Source: Prorocentrum cordatum (lineage: Eukaryota; Sar; Dinophyceae; Prorocentrales; Prorocentraceae). From it: a stretch of 44,462 bases of DNA. The notes below the pieces were generated by a model, which was given only the letters and a program-made list of their open reading frames with translations, was not told where the DNA came from and did not search any database. A program made the translations under genes and the position numbers. The stretch's first letter is position 1. Each line of letters starts with the position of its first letter. This document shows, one piece after another, positions 18,914-29,329 of this stretch. The DNA lies in the NCBI GenBank assembly GCA_963575745.1, contig CAUYUJ010000385.1:70001-114462 (forward strand), in the 5' to 3' direction.

Positions 18914-20852
18914 TCACTTCGTCGAGAGAAACTCGTGGCCACTGGGCACGTCCACGTTGGCCTTGCTGCACGCGTCGTTGCAGGTCTTGATGGCCTGCAG
19001 GCTGACCCGCATTCCTTCCCTGTGCGCTCCCCTGCGCCCCTCTGCATGCACTCCCCTACTCCCCGACTCTCCCCTGCACTCCCCTAATATCCCCTACTCG
19101 CACCTATCCTCCCCCTACTCTCCCCTACACTCCCCTTTCTCCTGCTGCTGCTGCTCCCCCTCCCCTGCTGCTGCTGCTGCCCCTCCTCCTCCTCCGCGAA
19201 GTTCGCTCCCCCTCTGATGGAAATGCATCCTTCTTTGTCGCCTGCTTCGTCTTCGTGGTGCGCGGGAAGCTCATGGAAGCCTGCGTGTCTGCAAAGTCCA
19301 TGAAGCGGACGAGGAAATTAGAACGCGTTGACTCGTCGCACAAGCGCGGCAACTTCACGGAGCCAGCGGCCGCTGGATTTTTTTCATAGCGGGTTTTGCA
19401 GCCTTCTTGAGCTCAGGGGGTTCGCCATCGTCCTTCCTTGCCCTCTTGCGGTCGGCCTTCTGCGAACCGTAAGCCTCTGTGATCCTTGCTGCTGCTTCGG
19501 CTACGGTCAGCTTGGGCTCGGAGCCCGTCAGGGCGTTAACGGCAGGCGCCGCTGGTGCTGCTGGCCCGTCTGCGAACGGTGCTGCAGCTGCTGCTGCTGC
19601 TGCTGCTGCGTCTTCTGGTGCTGCTGCGGACGCTGATGCTGATGCGCTCGGCACTGCTGCTGTTGCTGCGCACAGTCCCGTTGCAGCTGCGCATGGTGCC
19701 GGCGACGCTGCTGCAAGCGCACTTGGCCCTTGGGGAGGCGTCAGCGCTGCAAGCGCACCTGGCGATGCGGCAGGCTGGGGTGATGCAGCAAGCGCTGCAG
19801 GGGCCGCTGCATGCTGCATTGCAGCGCTGGCCGCTTGAAAAAAAAAAAAAAAACTCTGACTTTGCGCCATCCCGCTCGGCAGCCCTGTGAGAGATTGCTG
19901 CAACACCTGATGGAGCACCTGCTGGATCTGCGACTGCATCGGAAGCAGCGTCGACATCATCGACGTTGCCAACTGCGCGACCATCGCAGGCGACGCGTCC
20001 TGGCTCGGCGGCAGTTGCTGATGCTGCTGCTGCTGCTGCTGCTGCAAAGAAGGCCATTGTGGAGAACCTGCAGGACTCTGCCTCGAGACAGCTGGCTGCG
20101 CCCCTCGGATGCTCCACGAGGAGCTCGCAACGCTTGCGGGCCGAGATGAACGATGGCGCATCTTGGTAGTCTTCTTGAGGATGTTCCAGCCGACGGGGTC
20201 GAGATCGAAACGCTTCGGCGGGAACAGACTGCACGCCCGCTGGTGCGCAGCGGGAGTCGTTCGCCAGGATACTAGGCAACGTCGGCAAATTCATGATGGC
20301 AGGATTTGGGGTCGTCAGCTGACGCATGGCCACCCTCTCCGCGAATAGCGTGCCGACGGCCAGCACAGAGTCCGTCCTTTGCTTAACGTCAATCTGAATT
20401 GCGCCGTCAAGACCCCTCCCTGCTTGCATGAGCAGGCAAGCCATCGTCTGCTTCGTGGGCTCTGAAGCTCTGCGGAGGCCGAGGTCGATCAGAAAGTCGA
20501 AGAGGGGGTTGGGATCCCCTGTCGGCAGGGAATCCCAGACTGCCTGGGGCAAGAACTCCTGGAGCGACTCCCAGTCCTGAAGGCCAGCGACGCAACTGGC
20601 AGAATCGCCGTCACTAGCCAACTCCGAGATGCACGTGTTGAGGGCTGCCTTGTCGGCGTCGGCGAACGGTGACTCCGCGATCGCCTGCAGAATCGGCTGA
20701 ATGTCCTCTGGAGGCAACCTCGCCTTCTTGAGCTCCTTAACCACCTGCTCCGCTTGCGCGGCCGACACCGCGGCAACCTGCAGCGGGTCGCAGATCGACT
20801 GCAGGATGAAGCCGACTGCGGAGATGCGCCGTGCAATCGCAGGGGCGTCCAT
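18914..20852 (-). CDS. Dinoflagellate multicopy family protein, with homopolymer-linked frame breaks
   Basis: Starts at ATG 20852 (MDAPAIARRISAVGFILQSI). Residues 1-200 include AAQAEQVVKELKKARLPPED, SPFADADKAALNTCISELAS, CVAGLQDWESLQEFLPQAVW and LPTLPSILANDS, the diagnostic order of a dinoflagellate-specific family of unknown role. Near 20205 the frame moves +1 to RFDLDPVGWNILKKTTKMRH. There follow a Gln run, a Phe run encoded by T16 (19853-19838), Ala-rich repeats, and RKRARKDDGEPPELKKAAKP. At an A7 run (19378-19384) a one-base insertion would restore SVKLPRLCDESTRSNFLVRF and TKTKQATKKDAFPSE (to about 19215). After an intron with unresolved donor, a last exon ends AIKTCNDACSKANVDVPSGH then EFLSTK-stop at 18914. 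Breaks at homopolymers suggest sequencing or assembly indels as much as decay. Confidence 0.6.
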
Positions 20853-20956
20853 CCTGCGGCGCGACCGCCAGCGGCGACTATAGCCGCTCTTGAGCCGTCG
20901 CGCTTCGCGGCTGCGTGCGTATGCTGCGGCGCGACGCTTGGATGGAGAGAGGCTGC

Positions 20957-21560
20957 GAAGCGGTCAGGCCGCTGAAAAGAGGGGCCGTTCCTGGTCTTGC
21001 TCCTCCTCCTCCTGCCAGCTCCTCCTCCTCCTCCTCCTCCTCCTCCCCCACCTCCCCTCCATCCTCCTCCTCCCCATCTCCATATGCTGCGCGCAGGCAA
21101 CGAGCGGGCATGCCGCTGTGGCGCCCAAAGCGATGCACAAGCTGCGTGAACCAAATAGTAAAGATTTAGCGGTCAGACCGCTGTTGCAAACATGGGCGCA
21201 TATACGCACGTTAGCGGTCAGGCCGCCGCAACAACTGAAGCGGCCAAGCCGCTGCAACGAGCAAGGGCGACATTGCGCGATATGGAACGCGAAACCAAAT
21301 GCAAACAAACCGGCCTGGCCGCTGCGAAAGTCAGGGAAGAAGGAGAAGGGAAGGAGACAAAATGATAGTATGCAAAGCGATATGGCCGCTGTAGTATACA
21401 TGGAGGAATAGAAGAGGAATGCAAGATCTGGCCGCTGTTGAATACATGGAGAAATAGAGGAGGAATGCAAAGCGGTCTGGCCGCTGTAGAAACCATACAG
21501 GAATAAAGTAGGAAGAACGAAAAATATGCGAAGCGGTCTGGCCGCTGTAGAGAGGCACGA
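20957..21560. repeat. Hairpin-repeat cluster G
   Basis: Copies at 20960, 21169, 21214, 21239, 21305 (degenerate), 21372, 21424 (degenerate), 21470 and 21534. Among them are AGCGGTCAGACCGCT, AGCGGCCAAGCCGCT and two exact AGCGGTCTGGCCGCT. The last four are spaced 46-64 bp, with shared GTAGTATACATGGAGGAATA-like linkers. The cluster lies 5' of the gene starting at 20852, interrupted by a TCC tract at 21000-21078. Confidence 0.9.
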
Positions 21561-21754
21561 GGCACATCGTGGGGGAGGAAGAGGAGGTATCGAGCGGATG
21601 AAGAGCGGGATCCCCCCCGCGGCGGCTCGCGCGGCATGCGTCAGGATGTCGAGCTGCAGGTAGTAGAAGCCGACCAAGAAGAACACCTCCTCCTCCCTCC
21701 TCCTTCTCCTTCTTCTCCCTCGGAGCACAACGTTCTGGCGTCGGTCAGACTTGT

Positions 21755-22055
21755 TTCAATGTCTGAATTTTGAAAAGTAAAGATTTTCTATATAAAAAAC
21801 ATATAAAAAGTGAAACATAAGGAACAAAGAATGATAAATATTGATACCTAGTGAACATAATGAAAAATAGTAAAAAGTAATGGAAAATAGTGAAAAATAA
21901 AATAGTGAAAACAATACATCAATTAGGGATTCCAAGCGTTGCTGATGATAGGACGCTGTAAGCTCCTATATATTCTATAATGAAACGTAGGGGGGGTATG
22001 GGGCACTATCACTATCGGCATTCCTACAAAACTTATAGGCCTCCTAACCAATCCT
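21755..22055. other. AT-rich island 2
   Basis: A-rich sequence with recurring AAAATAGTGAAAA and TAATGAAAAATAGT words. AAAATAGTGAAAACAATA at 21899-21916 is identical to 7228-7245. It ends with CTCCTATATATTCTATAATG and a G7 run. It marks the right edge of the hairpin-containing block. Confidence 0.75.
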
Positions 22056-22697
22056 CACTCATCCAAACCTCTCCTAAAATAGAACCACTTACCTTGCCTA
22101 ACTACTGATAAGGCCGCGCCCATCAAAGAACCTCCTCCTGCAGCGCGGCCAGCTCGGCGCCCTGCGAGCCCCGCCCTGCCCCGCGCACCCCAGGTTGGGG
22201 CTTGGGCCAGTCTGGGGCGGCCGCCGCCTCCATCGCCTGCCGCAGGCAGGAGAGCAAGTTGAAAACTGACATGTTTCAGTAGCGCGCCCGTCGAGCCGCG
22301 CTGGGCCTCGCGCAGCGAACGTGTTAATGTCGACCCCGACGCGGCCAATAAGTAGCGTTCCTGGAATAGACAAACTCCTGCCACGGCACACTCGGCGACG
22401 AGCTCGCGCGCCGGATTTCGGCGCTCGAATAATCTGGCAGACGGAGCAGCGATTTGAATGCATCATCTGCCCCGGGACTGCGCGGCGCCCGCGGCGATTC
22501 TGGGGGCGGGCCAGCAGCTGTCGTTTACAATGAGAACCCCTTCGGCAAGCTCTGACCGGGCATCCACCGCCTGCCGCCTCGGAGCCCCCCCGAGGCGCGG
22601 CCAACTTGCTGACGGGCGAGGGCGCGGCGCTGCCCGGGGGGGGGGCGCTTGCATCGAGCCATGTCGGCGCGGGAATCTCGGGGCCCGGCCAGGTGAA
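22056..22697. other. GC-rich stretch without a recognised gene
   Basis: Overlapping frames on minus; one reads MHSNRCSVCQIIRAPKSGAR near 22480 and could be an exon fragment, but no splice sites could be set. Confidence 0.3.
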
Positions 22698-22815
22698 TCA
22701 CTCGCGTAGCTCTTCGGGGGCGAACGAGTTGAAGGGCGCGCGGTTGAACTCCTGGGCCATCGCGCACTCGGCGCCCCACAGGCCCCAGAAAGAAGCGATG
22801 TCATTGACAACCCTC
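22698..22815 (-). CDS. Candidate terminal exon, unknown gene
   Basis: On minus, TTGTCCCTCGACCAG is followed by an exon-like RVVNDIASFWGLWGAECAMA, then QEFNRAPFNSFAPEELRE-stop. Aromatic- and acidic-rich composition with ordinary codon mix sets it apart from the flanking GC-rich sequence. It would be the last exon of a minus-strand gene extending to the right; no earlier exon was linked. Family not recognised. Confidence 0.4.
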
Positions 22816-24137
22816 CTGGTCGAGGGACAAGCGCAATCGGGAAGTCAACCCCGGTCGTTTAAATGCTGAGATCACACCCCTCATCGATCCACCCTCGCGG
22901 CGCCGAAAAACGCCGCCCTGTTAGCTGCGTGTTCTTTTGAGCTCCGCACCGAGGGCCGTCGCCATTAGACGCGGCGAGCTCGACGTGCAAGTTCGAGGGG
23001 CGCGATCCACGCGCATCGAAAGATCGCGCCGTTCGGAAGAAGAAACCAAATGGGGCAAATTAAACAAGCGGCGCCCCCCCCCCCCCCACCCCACCCCACC
23101 CCACCCCGCCCCACCCACCCACCCACCCACGCTTCGCACCTCTCCTAGCATCGACCGACGCGCGAGCTTCGAGCTTCGAGCTGGATTGGGGCCGGGGCAC
23201 GCGCCTCCAGCCCTGGAAATGCAAGGCGCTGACATTGCGATTGCAGACGGGGGGGCTCGCTAATGGGCGCGTTATCTAAACGAATAATTCCCCCCAGGTG
23301 CTTCGCGCGATCCTGCGCTCGGCCCGCCGCCGGGCGTTGTCCGCCGCGAGACTGGCGACGCGTGCGTTGGGCATTCTGACCAGATACTGCCGCCACCGTC
23401 TCATGTTATGAAGGGTAGTTGAAGCATTTGCGTTTCTGCATGCGGCCGCTGAGGATGCCTTCGCATGATGGGGTCCTGGACTTCACCCATCCCCAACGTG
23501 GTCGCGCGCGCCGCTTGAAATGCAGTCGACCTGCGTCGCTTGGGCGCGCGACGAGGGCGCGGGGGCCGCGGGGGGCCGCCCCGCAGCTCCCCGAGCGGGG
23601 CGCGGCCAACAGACGCGGCCAAGGATGGGCTGAAAGGGGGCAGGGGCGCAAGGTGACCCTAGGGGAACTCGCCCATCCTTACCCCGCGGGCTGACTGCGA
23701 AGACGCGGGCGGCGTCGTCGACGCAAGTGCGGGCGGCGAAGTCAAAATGCTCGCTGCGCCGCGCGCCACTGCCGCGTCTCATCGCCTGCCTCGACAAACG
23801 CACCCTGCGCCTCCTGAGATGCTTGGCCCGAATCTCTCGTGAATACCCTGGCCGCCCATGGGTCTCCATGTAGCGCGCCGACGTCAGGCTTCGCGAGCAG
23901 AACTGCTTCGGGGCCCTGAACGCAGACTGCCGAATATAAGAAACGATGTCTTCAAAACGTCGTCTTCTGGTCTCGCGAAATCGTCGAGGTGCTGTCGGGA
24001 GGTGCCGGGTTCTTTTGCTGCGTGCGACTGCGCAGGCAAGCTTCCGGAGAGATTGACAGGCAGGCTGGAAAACCAGGCGACGGACCCACCCGCAAGCGCT
24101 GCTGCTACGAGCGACGCCGCGAGCGCCAGTCCCACGA
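22816..24137. other. Mostly unassigned; C-rich tract inside
   Basis: C-rich tract CCCCACCCCACC/CCCACCCACC at 23068-23130, similar in make-up to 2755-2785. A minus frame at 24252-23884 has a hydrophobic stretch (LAVRLVTLIVGLALAASLVA, then AALAGG) that could be one membrane span, but it overlaps the end of the next frame and has no family resemblance. Otherwise nothing was seen. Confidence 0.3.
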
Positions 24138-25556
24138 TCAACGTGACGAGTCGCACTGCAAGACAGAAGCTACAATCGTAAAACGCACCGCAGTAGAGCC
24201 CTCGGCAGCGCGCAGCCGCGAAGCCACGCGGGCGGCAAGGGAAATTAGCCACGGCTTCAGGCAGAGCTCGGAAAATACAGGCTCACCGTCAGCAAAACAG
24301 CGGAAGCCGTCGAAATCAAAATGCGCCGAATTCGTCGTAACCTCATCCGCCTCGACCCCAGGAGCCAGCCTCAAAAGACAAGCTGCCTCTACCGAGGGAG
24401 GCCCACAAGGTGATGTAGGAGGCGCCGAATCAAGACCGCTACCGACATCAATCGCACAGGTGCAGGCGATCGCAACCTGAGGCGCCTCAACCGAAGGGGG
24501 CTCCTCCGCAACACGATCCCCAGCCCTGCAAACTGACTGGCTGAGGGCCGGCATGACAACGAGAAAGGCCTCGCCACTTCTTAAGGTCCCGTCGTGGCGA
24601 GCCTCGGCAACTGGAGGCTCAGCCAAACATCCAACACTATCAAGGCGATTCTCAAAAGGAGGCTCAGCCGTGCAAACATGATGCGCATGGTTCCCAAGCG
24701 ACTGGGATGCTCCTAGATCAGCGACGCCGACGTTGTGACGAACATACCCAACCTCGGTAGAAAATGAAAGGGGTGCCTCAACCGAAGGAGGCAAGCCCTG
24801 AATCACTTCCACCATGGGTGTGTCACGGCACGTTGAGGTCGCAGCTGTAGTAACATCCTCGAGAGTCTGAGACGATTCAAAGAGGCGAGCCTTATACGAG
24901 GAAAGCTCAGCCCCAAAAGGAAAAGGTGGACACGCTGAGCGAGCCTCTCCACCAGGCTTAGCCAAAACCACATGATCCACCAAAACTGCATTATCTTGGC
25001 TTTCGCCAGATGTGGTGTCAGCCACGCCATATGGAGAAATTGCCAGGGCAAGGCCATTTGCGTTCTGTTTGGCCCGTCGCCTACGCCGCGAGCGATCTCC
25101 GATGAAGTATTTCTGCACCTTCATCTCCTCTGCCTCGGCGGCGTGCGCGCCAGCCTGGCGCGCGTCGGCGGGGGCGGCACGTTCGCCATCCGCGGCCTTG
25201 CCTTCGGAAGTGGCGGTGGCGGCGTCGGCGGGCGCTGTGAAGCCACACCCAGGGCCGACACTGCTGCAGGAGGGGGCTGAGGCCACTCCTTCAGCCCCAT
25301 TGAGCTCCCAAAGGCTTTCGCGCGGCCCTTGTGGTCTCGATCGTGCTGAAGTCCTCATCGTCAGAATCAAAACCCAACCGATTGCTGCGCCATCAGGTGC
25401 GTTTCTTCTGCGAAAAGGCCACGCGCCCGCGTGAGAAATCAGCGCCCGATTGCGATGCGAAGGAGTAATACGTGTTGAGATACATGCTTCCCCAAATGGA
25501 CATAAAACATGAACGGCATCTTCCAAACAATCGCATTCCCATGAGACAAATACCAT
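24138..25556 (-). CDS. Hypothetical protein with PPSVEA repeats
   Basis: A long open minus frame; the first in-frame ATG is at 25556, but the N-terminal third may be non-coding or intronic. From about 25180 on, the translation is coding-like: EMKVQKYFIGDRSRRRRRAK, LALAISPYGVADTTSGESQD and AVLVDHVVLAKPGGEARS. A degenerate repeat about 40-50 residues long follows, marked by GLPPSVEAPLSF, EPPFENRLDS, EPPVAEARHD, EPPSVEAPQVA and GPPSVEAACLL. The C-part is CFADGEPVFSELCLKPWLIS, LAARVASRLRAAEGS and VRFTIVASVLQCDSSR. The local base composition is less GC-rich than most of the window. I do not recognise the family. Confidence that some of this is a real gene is moderate; the ends are uncertain. Confidence 0.4.
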   Translation of the reverse strand: MVFVSWECDCLEDAVHVLCPFGEACISTRITPSHRNRALISHAGAWPFRRRNAPDGAAIGWVLILTMRTSARSRPQGPRESLWELNGAEGVASAPSCSSVGPGCGFTAPADAATATSEGKAADGERAAPADARQAGAHAAEAEEMKVQKYFIGDRSRRRRRAKQNANGLALAISPYGVADTTSGESQDNAVLVDHVVLAKPGGEARSACPPFPFGAELSSYKARLFESSQTLEDVTTAATSTCRDTPMVEVIQGLPPSVEAPLSFSTEVGYVRHNVGVADLGASQSLGNHAHHVCTAEPPFENRLDSVGCLAEPPVAEARHDGTLRSGEAFLVVMPALSQSVCRAGDRVAEEPPSVEAPQVAIACTCAIDVGSGLDSAPPTSPCGPPSVEAACLLRLAPGVEADEVTTNSAHFDFDGFRCFADGEPVFSELCLKPWLISLAARVASRLRAAEGSTAVRFTIVASVLQCDSSR

Positions 25557-26960
25557 AATCAAGGCACCTCGCCTGCGAGAGATACGTTACGCATCGTACT
25601 CTCAAGGGAGCTGCGCGCCCCACGCCCATCAACATGTTGCACTTCGTGTCTAAGCCCACAGTCTGCGCAAGACGGAAAGGTGAACTATCATCTCAACAAG
25701 AAAACATGGGATATGCCATGGTGGAGCTGCTTTCCTTCTGCCGCGAAAAAGCGACCGATGAATTTCAGCTTGTCTCGTGTCCCATCCAACCCGCGTTGTG
25801 GCCATGGCCCCATAACGAGTTGATGTTTAATGCAAACTGGCCCATAAAGATAAACACCAACGTCCTGTCCCAACTAAGAGCGATATCTGCTCCATTCTGC
25901 CCTCACCAAGTGAAGACTGAAAACGTTTTCATTCCGCTTCCATTCCGCTTCGCCTTCAATATGATTACATTCCGCCTTCAACACGGCCCCAAATGACCCA
26001 AATCGCCCCGTTCCCGTCGGAAGAAGCAATTTTCCCGACGGGCACGGGCGAGTGCAGGCACCAAAGCGCACACGAGGCCATCGAGATCGCCCCAACACGG
26101 CCCAAGAGGACCCCAAGAGGGCCCCATGACGGTCCAAACCAGCCCTAAGACGGCCTCCGATGCGGACAAAATCGCCCCCCCCAAAGCGATACAACGAACC
26201 GGTATTGCTTCCCCAAGAGGGTCCAAGAGGCCACCAAGTCAGTCCACGCTGTCTCCAAGACGGCCCAAGATCAAAGATGACCCCGAGACGGCCCAAAATT
26301 GTTTCGAGACGGCTCGAGAGGCCCCCAAGCCGGCCCAAAAGGCCTCCAAGAGGCCCTCCAGGAGGGCCCGAGGAGGCCCAAAACACATAATGCCAATTGG
26401 TGTTTGAAAAATTGTGGCTCTCTCGCCTTTCTCGGAATCTGACCGCACACTACGGCCCAGGATGCCTTCGATGTCGGCCCAAGGCAGCCCAAGAGGCCTC
26501 CAAGAAAGCCCCAGAACGGCCCAAGAGTACCCCGCGGTGGCCCAAGTCAGCCTTACGAAGGTCTCCGATCTCTAGAAGCCTCTGGGGGTCCGCGAAGGCC
26601 ACTGGAAAAATTCGCCTGACACTTGGACCTCAACAGACTCCAAGAGGCCTAAACTGTCTGGGAGAGGTAATGCACATTTGTTCATCGGGTCGGTTGCAGG
26701 CCCCAAGACCGTCAAAACCAGACCAGGGATGAACAAGTACGCCCAGGGAAGCCTCCAGGACGAACTGTCGACACGACCTGCACAAGTTGCCCCCCCCGAA
26801 GACGGCACCCCAAACCGCCAGCAGGGCGCCAAGAGGCTTCCAAGAGGCCCCCAGCAGTGCCCGACGGGCCCCTCAATTCCCCCCCCCCCAAAAAAAAAAA
26901 AACACCGAGCGGCCTCCATAGAGGCTCCAAGACCGACAAAATACTTCCGAAAGGCCTCCC

Positions 26961-27185
26961 ATGAGACACCAACACACAAACATATTATCAAGGAGCCCTC
27001 CAGCCTACGATCACATGCGCGGCGGCAGGTTTGACCAAGTGCCACTCTACAGACACTTCACACATACACGTCGTTCATTTCTAAACGTGCTCATTTCTAG
27101 TTGTGCTCGTTTCAAATTGTTCCTGGCCCCCTAGTGGCCAGGAAGAGGCCCATGATAGAACAATTAGAAATGAAAGGATCTTGGC
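26961..27185. repeat. Direct repeat copy 1 (pair with 27257-27445)
   Basis: Begins GAGACACCAACACACAAACA and contains CACATGCGCGGCGGCAGGTT, TTTCTAAACGTGCTCATTTC and CCCTAGTGGCCAGGAAGAGG, ending near GAAATGAAAGGATCTTGGCC. Copy 2 at 27257-27445 has the same order without a segment of about 38 bp. Both contain a CCTGGCC-CCCTAGT-GGCCAGG stem or its mutated form. Confidence 0.85.
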
Positions 27186-27256
27186 CTCCCCTAAGATCAA
27201 AGAACAACTTTCAAATATTTACAAATGAACCATGTGTACTTCTGACAGGCCCCCAC

Positions 27257-27445
27257 TGAGACACCAAACATACTATCAAGGAGGCCTCCAGCCTACGACC
27301 ACATGCGCGGCGGCAGGTTTGACCGAATGCCACTTTTCTAAACGTGCTCATTTCTGGTTGTGCTCGTTTCTCATTGTTCCTGACCCCCTAGTGGCCAGGA
27401 AGAGGCCCAGGATAGAACAATCGGAAATGAAAGGATATTGGCCCC
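27257..27445. repeat. Direct repeat copy 2 (pair with 26961-27185)
   Basis: Same order of words as copy 1, with the 38-bp segment between the CACTTTTC and TAAACGTGCT parts absent. The two copies lie about 70 bp apart. Confidence 0.85.
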
Positions 27446-29185
27446 AACAATCAAAGAACCTTCGAACTATTAGACAGGAGCAATGTGTACATGCACATGG
27501 GCGCCTCCATGTATACGTTCTGCGGGGGTCGCGAGATGGTTTGTCGGCATGGGGCGAGCCTCGAGCAGCAGCTTTTGACTAGCATGGCCCGTGCATCCGA
27601 CACTGGGGCATCGGCGGCTCGCGATGCGAGCTCCTCGGGCGCGGCTAGAACCCAGGCGCGCGCGTACCACGCGCGTGGTCCTCGTGCACGTATACCCGGG
27701 GGCCGGGCCCGGGGGCCCGGGGGCCACCCATACGGTGGAGGCGTTTGTTAAGGAATAGTCCCAGGAGGCGCCAGACCCTGGAGGATTCCTTGTTCAATGA
27801 GGGCAGCGGTGATATCTATGGCCGATCCACGATTGGAGTTCCACTGGCTTCCAGACACTGGATTCCGTATCTACAGGTCCATTATCCAATGCTCACACCG
27901 TACCACTGGCCATCGCTCGGACGTCCATTTCCTGTGTTTTGTTTCGGTTTCGTGCGTGGTTGTTTCGCCAAATAATCAAGGATGCTCCTCGATAGTCCTC
28001 GCCGAAAACAAATGCACGCGTCCGAGCGATGCCAGGACCACAAATGGGGGGACCGGGTTGCCCAGGGCGGCCTCGAAACGCACCAACGGCGGCCTAGAGG
28101 CCCCGAAGATGGCCCAGAAGGCTTTCAAGACAGCCCAAGACGGCTTAGTTGTGCGCCAAGCTGTCCTCGGAGGTGCCTACGACGGCCCACGATTGCCCGA
28201 AGATGGTCCACGATGGTCCCACGATGGCTCAAGAGGCCCCCAGGACGGCCGAAAAGGCCTCCAAGAGGCTCTTCAGGAGGACCCGACGGAGACAAAAGCA
28301 TGCATGTTCCATTTGTTGTTGGAAGGATTTTGGCGTTCTCCCCTTTTTCGGCTTCCGACCGCCCACGGCGGCCCAAGAGGCTTCCAACATTGCCCCAAAA
28401 CGGCCCAGGTGGTCAACAAGAGGATCCCAAGACGGCCCAAGAGGACCAGAGGATGTCCAAGATGGACTCAAGACGGCCCAAGAGAGACGGTCAAACATGG
28501 CTCCAAGCTGGTCCTCGCCGATTGAAGTTGGTATCCAAGGCGGCCCAAGAGGTTCCGAGAGGCCTGAAGGTTCGCCGGCTCTGCCTCCAAGATGGCTCAC
28601 GATGGCCCGAAGACGGGCCCAACATAGCTTCACGACGGTACACAAGGCCCAGGCCCCCAAGAGACCTTCCAGGAGAGCCCAGTGAGGACAACATCATCGG
28701 TGTCCATTTGTTGTTTAAAAATGTCGCCGTGCCTGGCTGCCGACCGCCCAAGACGGCCCAAGAGATCTTGAGATCGCCCGAAGAGAGCCTAAAAGGACCC
28801 AAGGAGGGCTTCAACAAGGGCCCACTGAGGGGGCCGGAGCAGAATACAGAAAACCAGCCATGCAATCCACAAACACTCTAACACGCCACTGCCGTTCAAC
28901 CACGACGATGGATTCCTTAATTTATGTGTCGGCGCGTTGTAGCAGTGCTCCTTCGTCGGTTCCGTACGATTTGAAAAAAATGGAGAAGCTAAGGGAGCCA
29001 AAAATAGGGGGCCCACACTGACCCAACATGGCCCCCAGATGGCCCTCGACAGCCCCCAGTGGTCCCTTATGACGTCTACAGGACGCTTTCTAAAAGTTCA
29101 CTACGACATAAGAGGGCCCAAGTAATGCTAAAGCTGCAATGCCTTGTTTTTGCGCATGCATTCGTGCGGTGCTGCTTGGTCTGCG

Positions 29186-29275
29186 CTAGAGCCGCGCGCG
29201 CGGTTCGAATGTAGGTCCGAATAGATACACCTATATATATGTATATATATAACCATATATATATACATGCACACG
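29186..29275. repeat. CTAGAGCC-CG palindrome plus TA microsatellite
   Basis: CTAGAGCCGCGCGCGCGG at 29186, then a TA-rich run (29230-29272). It has the same neighbour relation as at 3622-3818, in opposite order. Confidence 0.65.
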
Positions 29276-29329
29276 ATCACACTTCATAGATGCCCCTCTG
29301 ACATCTCAATGTCATCCTCTGTCTCATCC

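Larger units (their letters stand above)
25990..29080. repeat. Quasi-periodic GGCCCAAGA repeat field (right copy)
   Basis: Plus-strand words CGGCCCAAGA, GAGGCCCCCAAGA and ATGGTCCACGATGG recur at about 11-12 bp over several blocks (26090-26380, 26455-26660, 26815-26960, 28050-28460, 28530-28830, 29010-29070). It is the same vocabulary as 5575-6170 but in the opposite orientation. Unique inserts of similar type recur too: CATAATGCCAATTGGTGTTTGAAAAATTGTGG (26388 on), GCATGTTCCATTTGTTGTTGGAAGGATTTTGG (28303 on) and ATCGGTGTCCATTTGTTGTTTAAAAATGTCG (28697 on). The field therefore has a longer unit, each of whose copies closes with a (C/T)CATTTGTTGTTNNAANNAT module. Frames through it are W/G/L-rich or R/P-rich artefacts. 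Confidence 0.75.

Noticed and set aside
19360-19375. AGCGGCCGCTGG as another hairpin-family copy
   Set aside because: The arms abut with no three-base loop, and it lies inside coding sequence; a NotI-like GC palindrome by chance.
20889-20905. GGCTCAAG (minus strand) upstream of the gene at 20852 as a spliced-leader relic
   Set aside because: Only eight bases match the leader end; no CCGTAG and no CCATTTT part. Chance match.
28225-28245. GATGGCTCAAG as a spliced-leader fragment
   Set aside because: Explained by the local GGCCCAAGA/ATGGNNCA repeat vocabulary.
29200-29220. GGTTCGAATGTAGG and, at 7526, GTTCGAATCCC as tRNA B boxes
   Set aside because: No A box, acceptor stem or cloverleaf could be formed around either.
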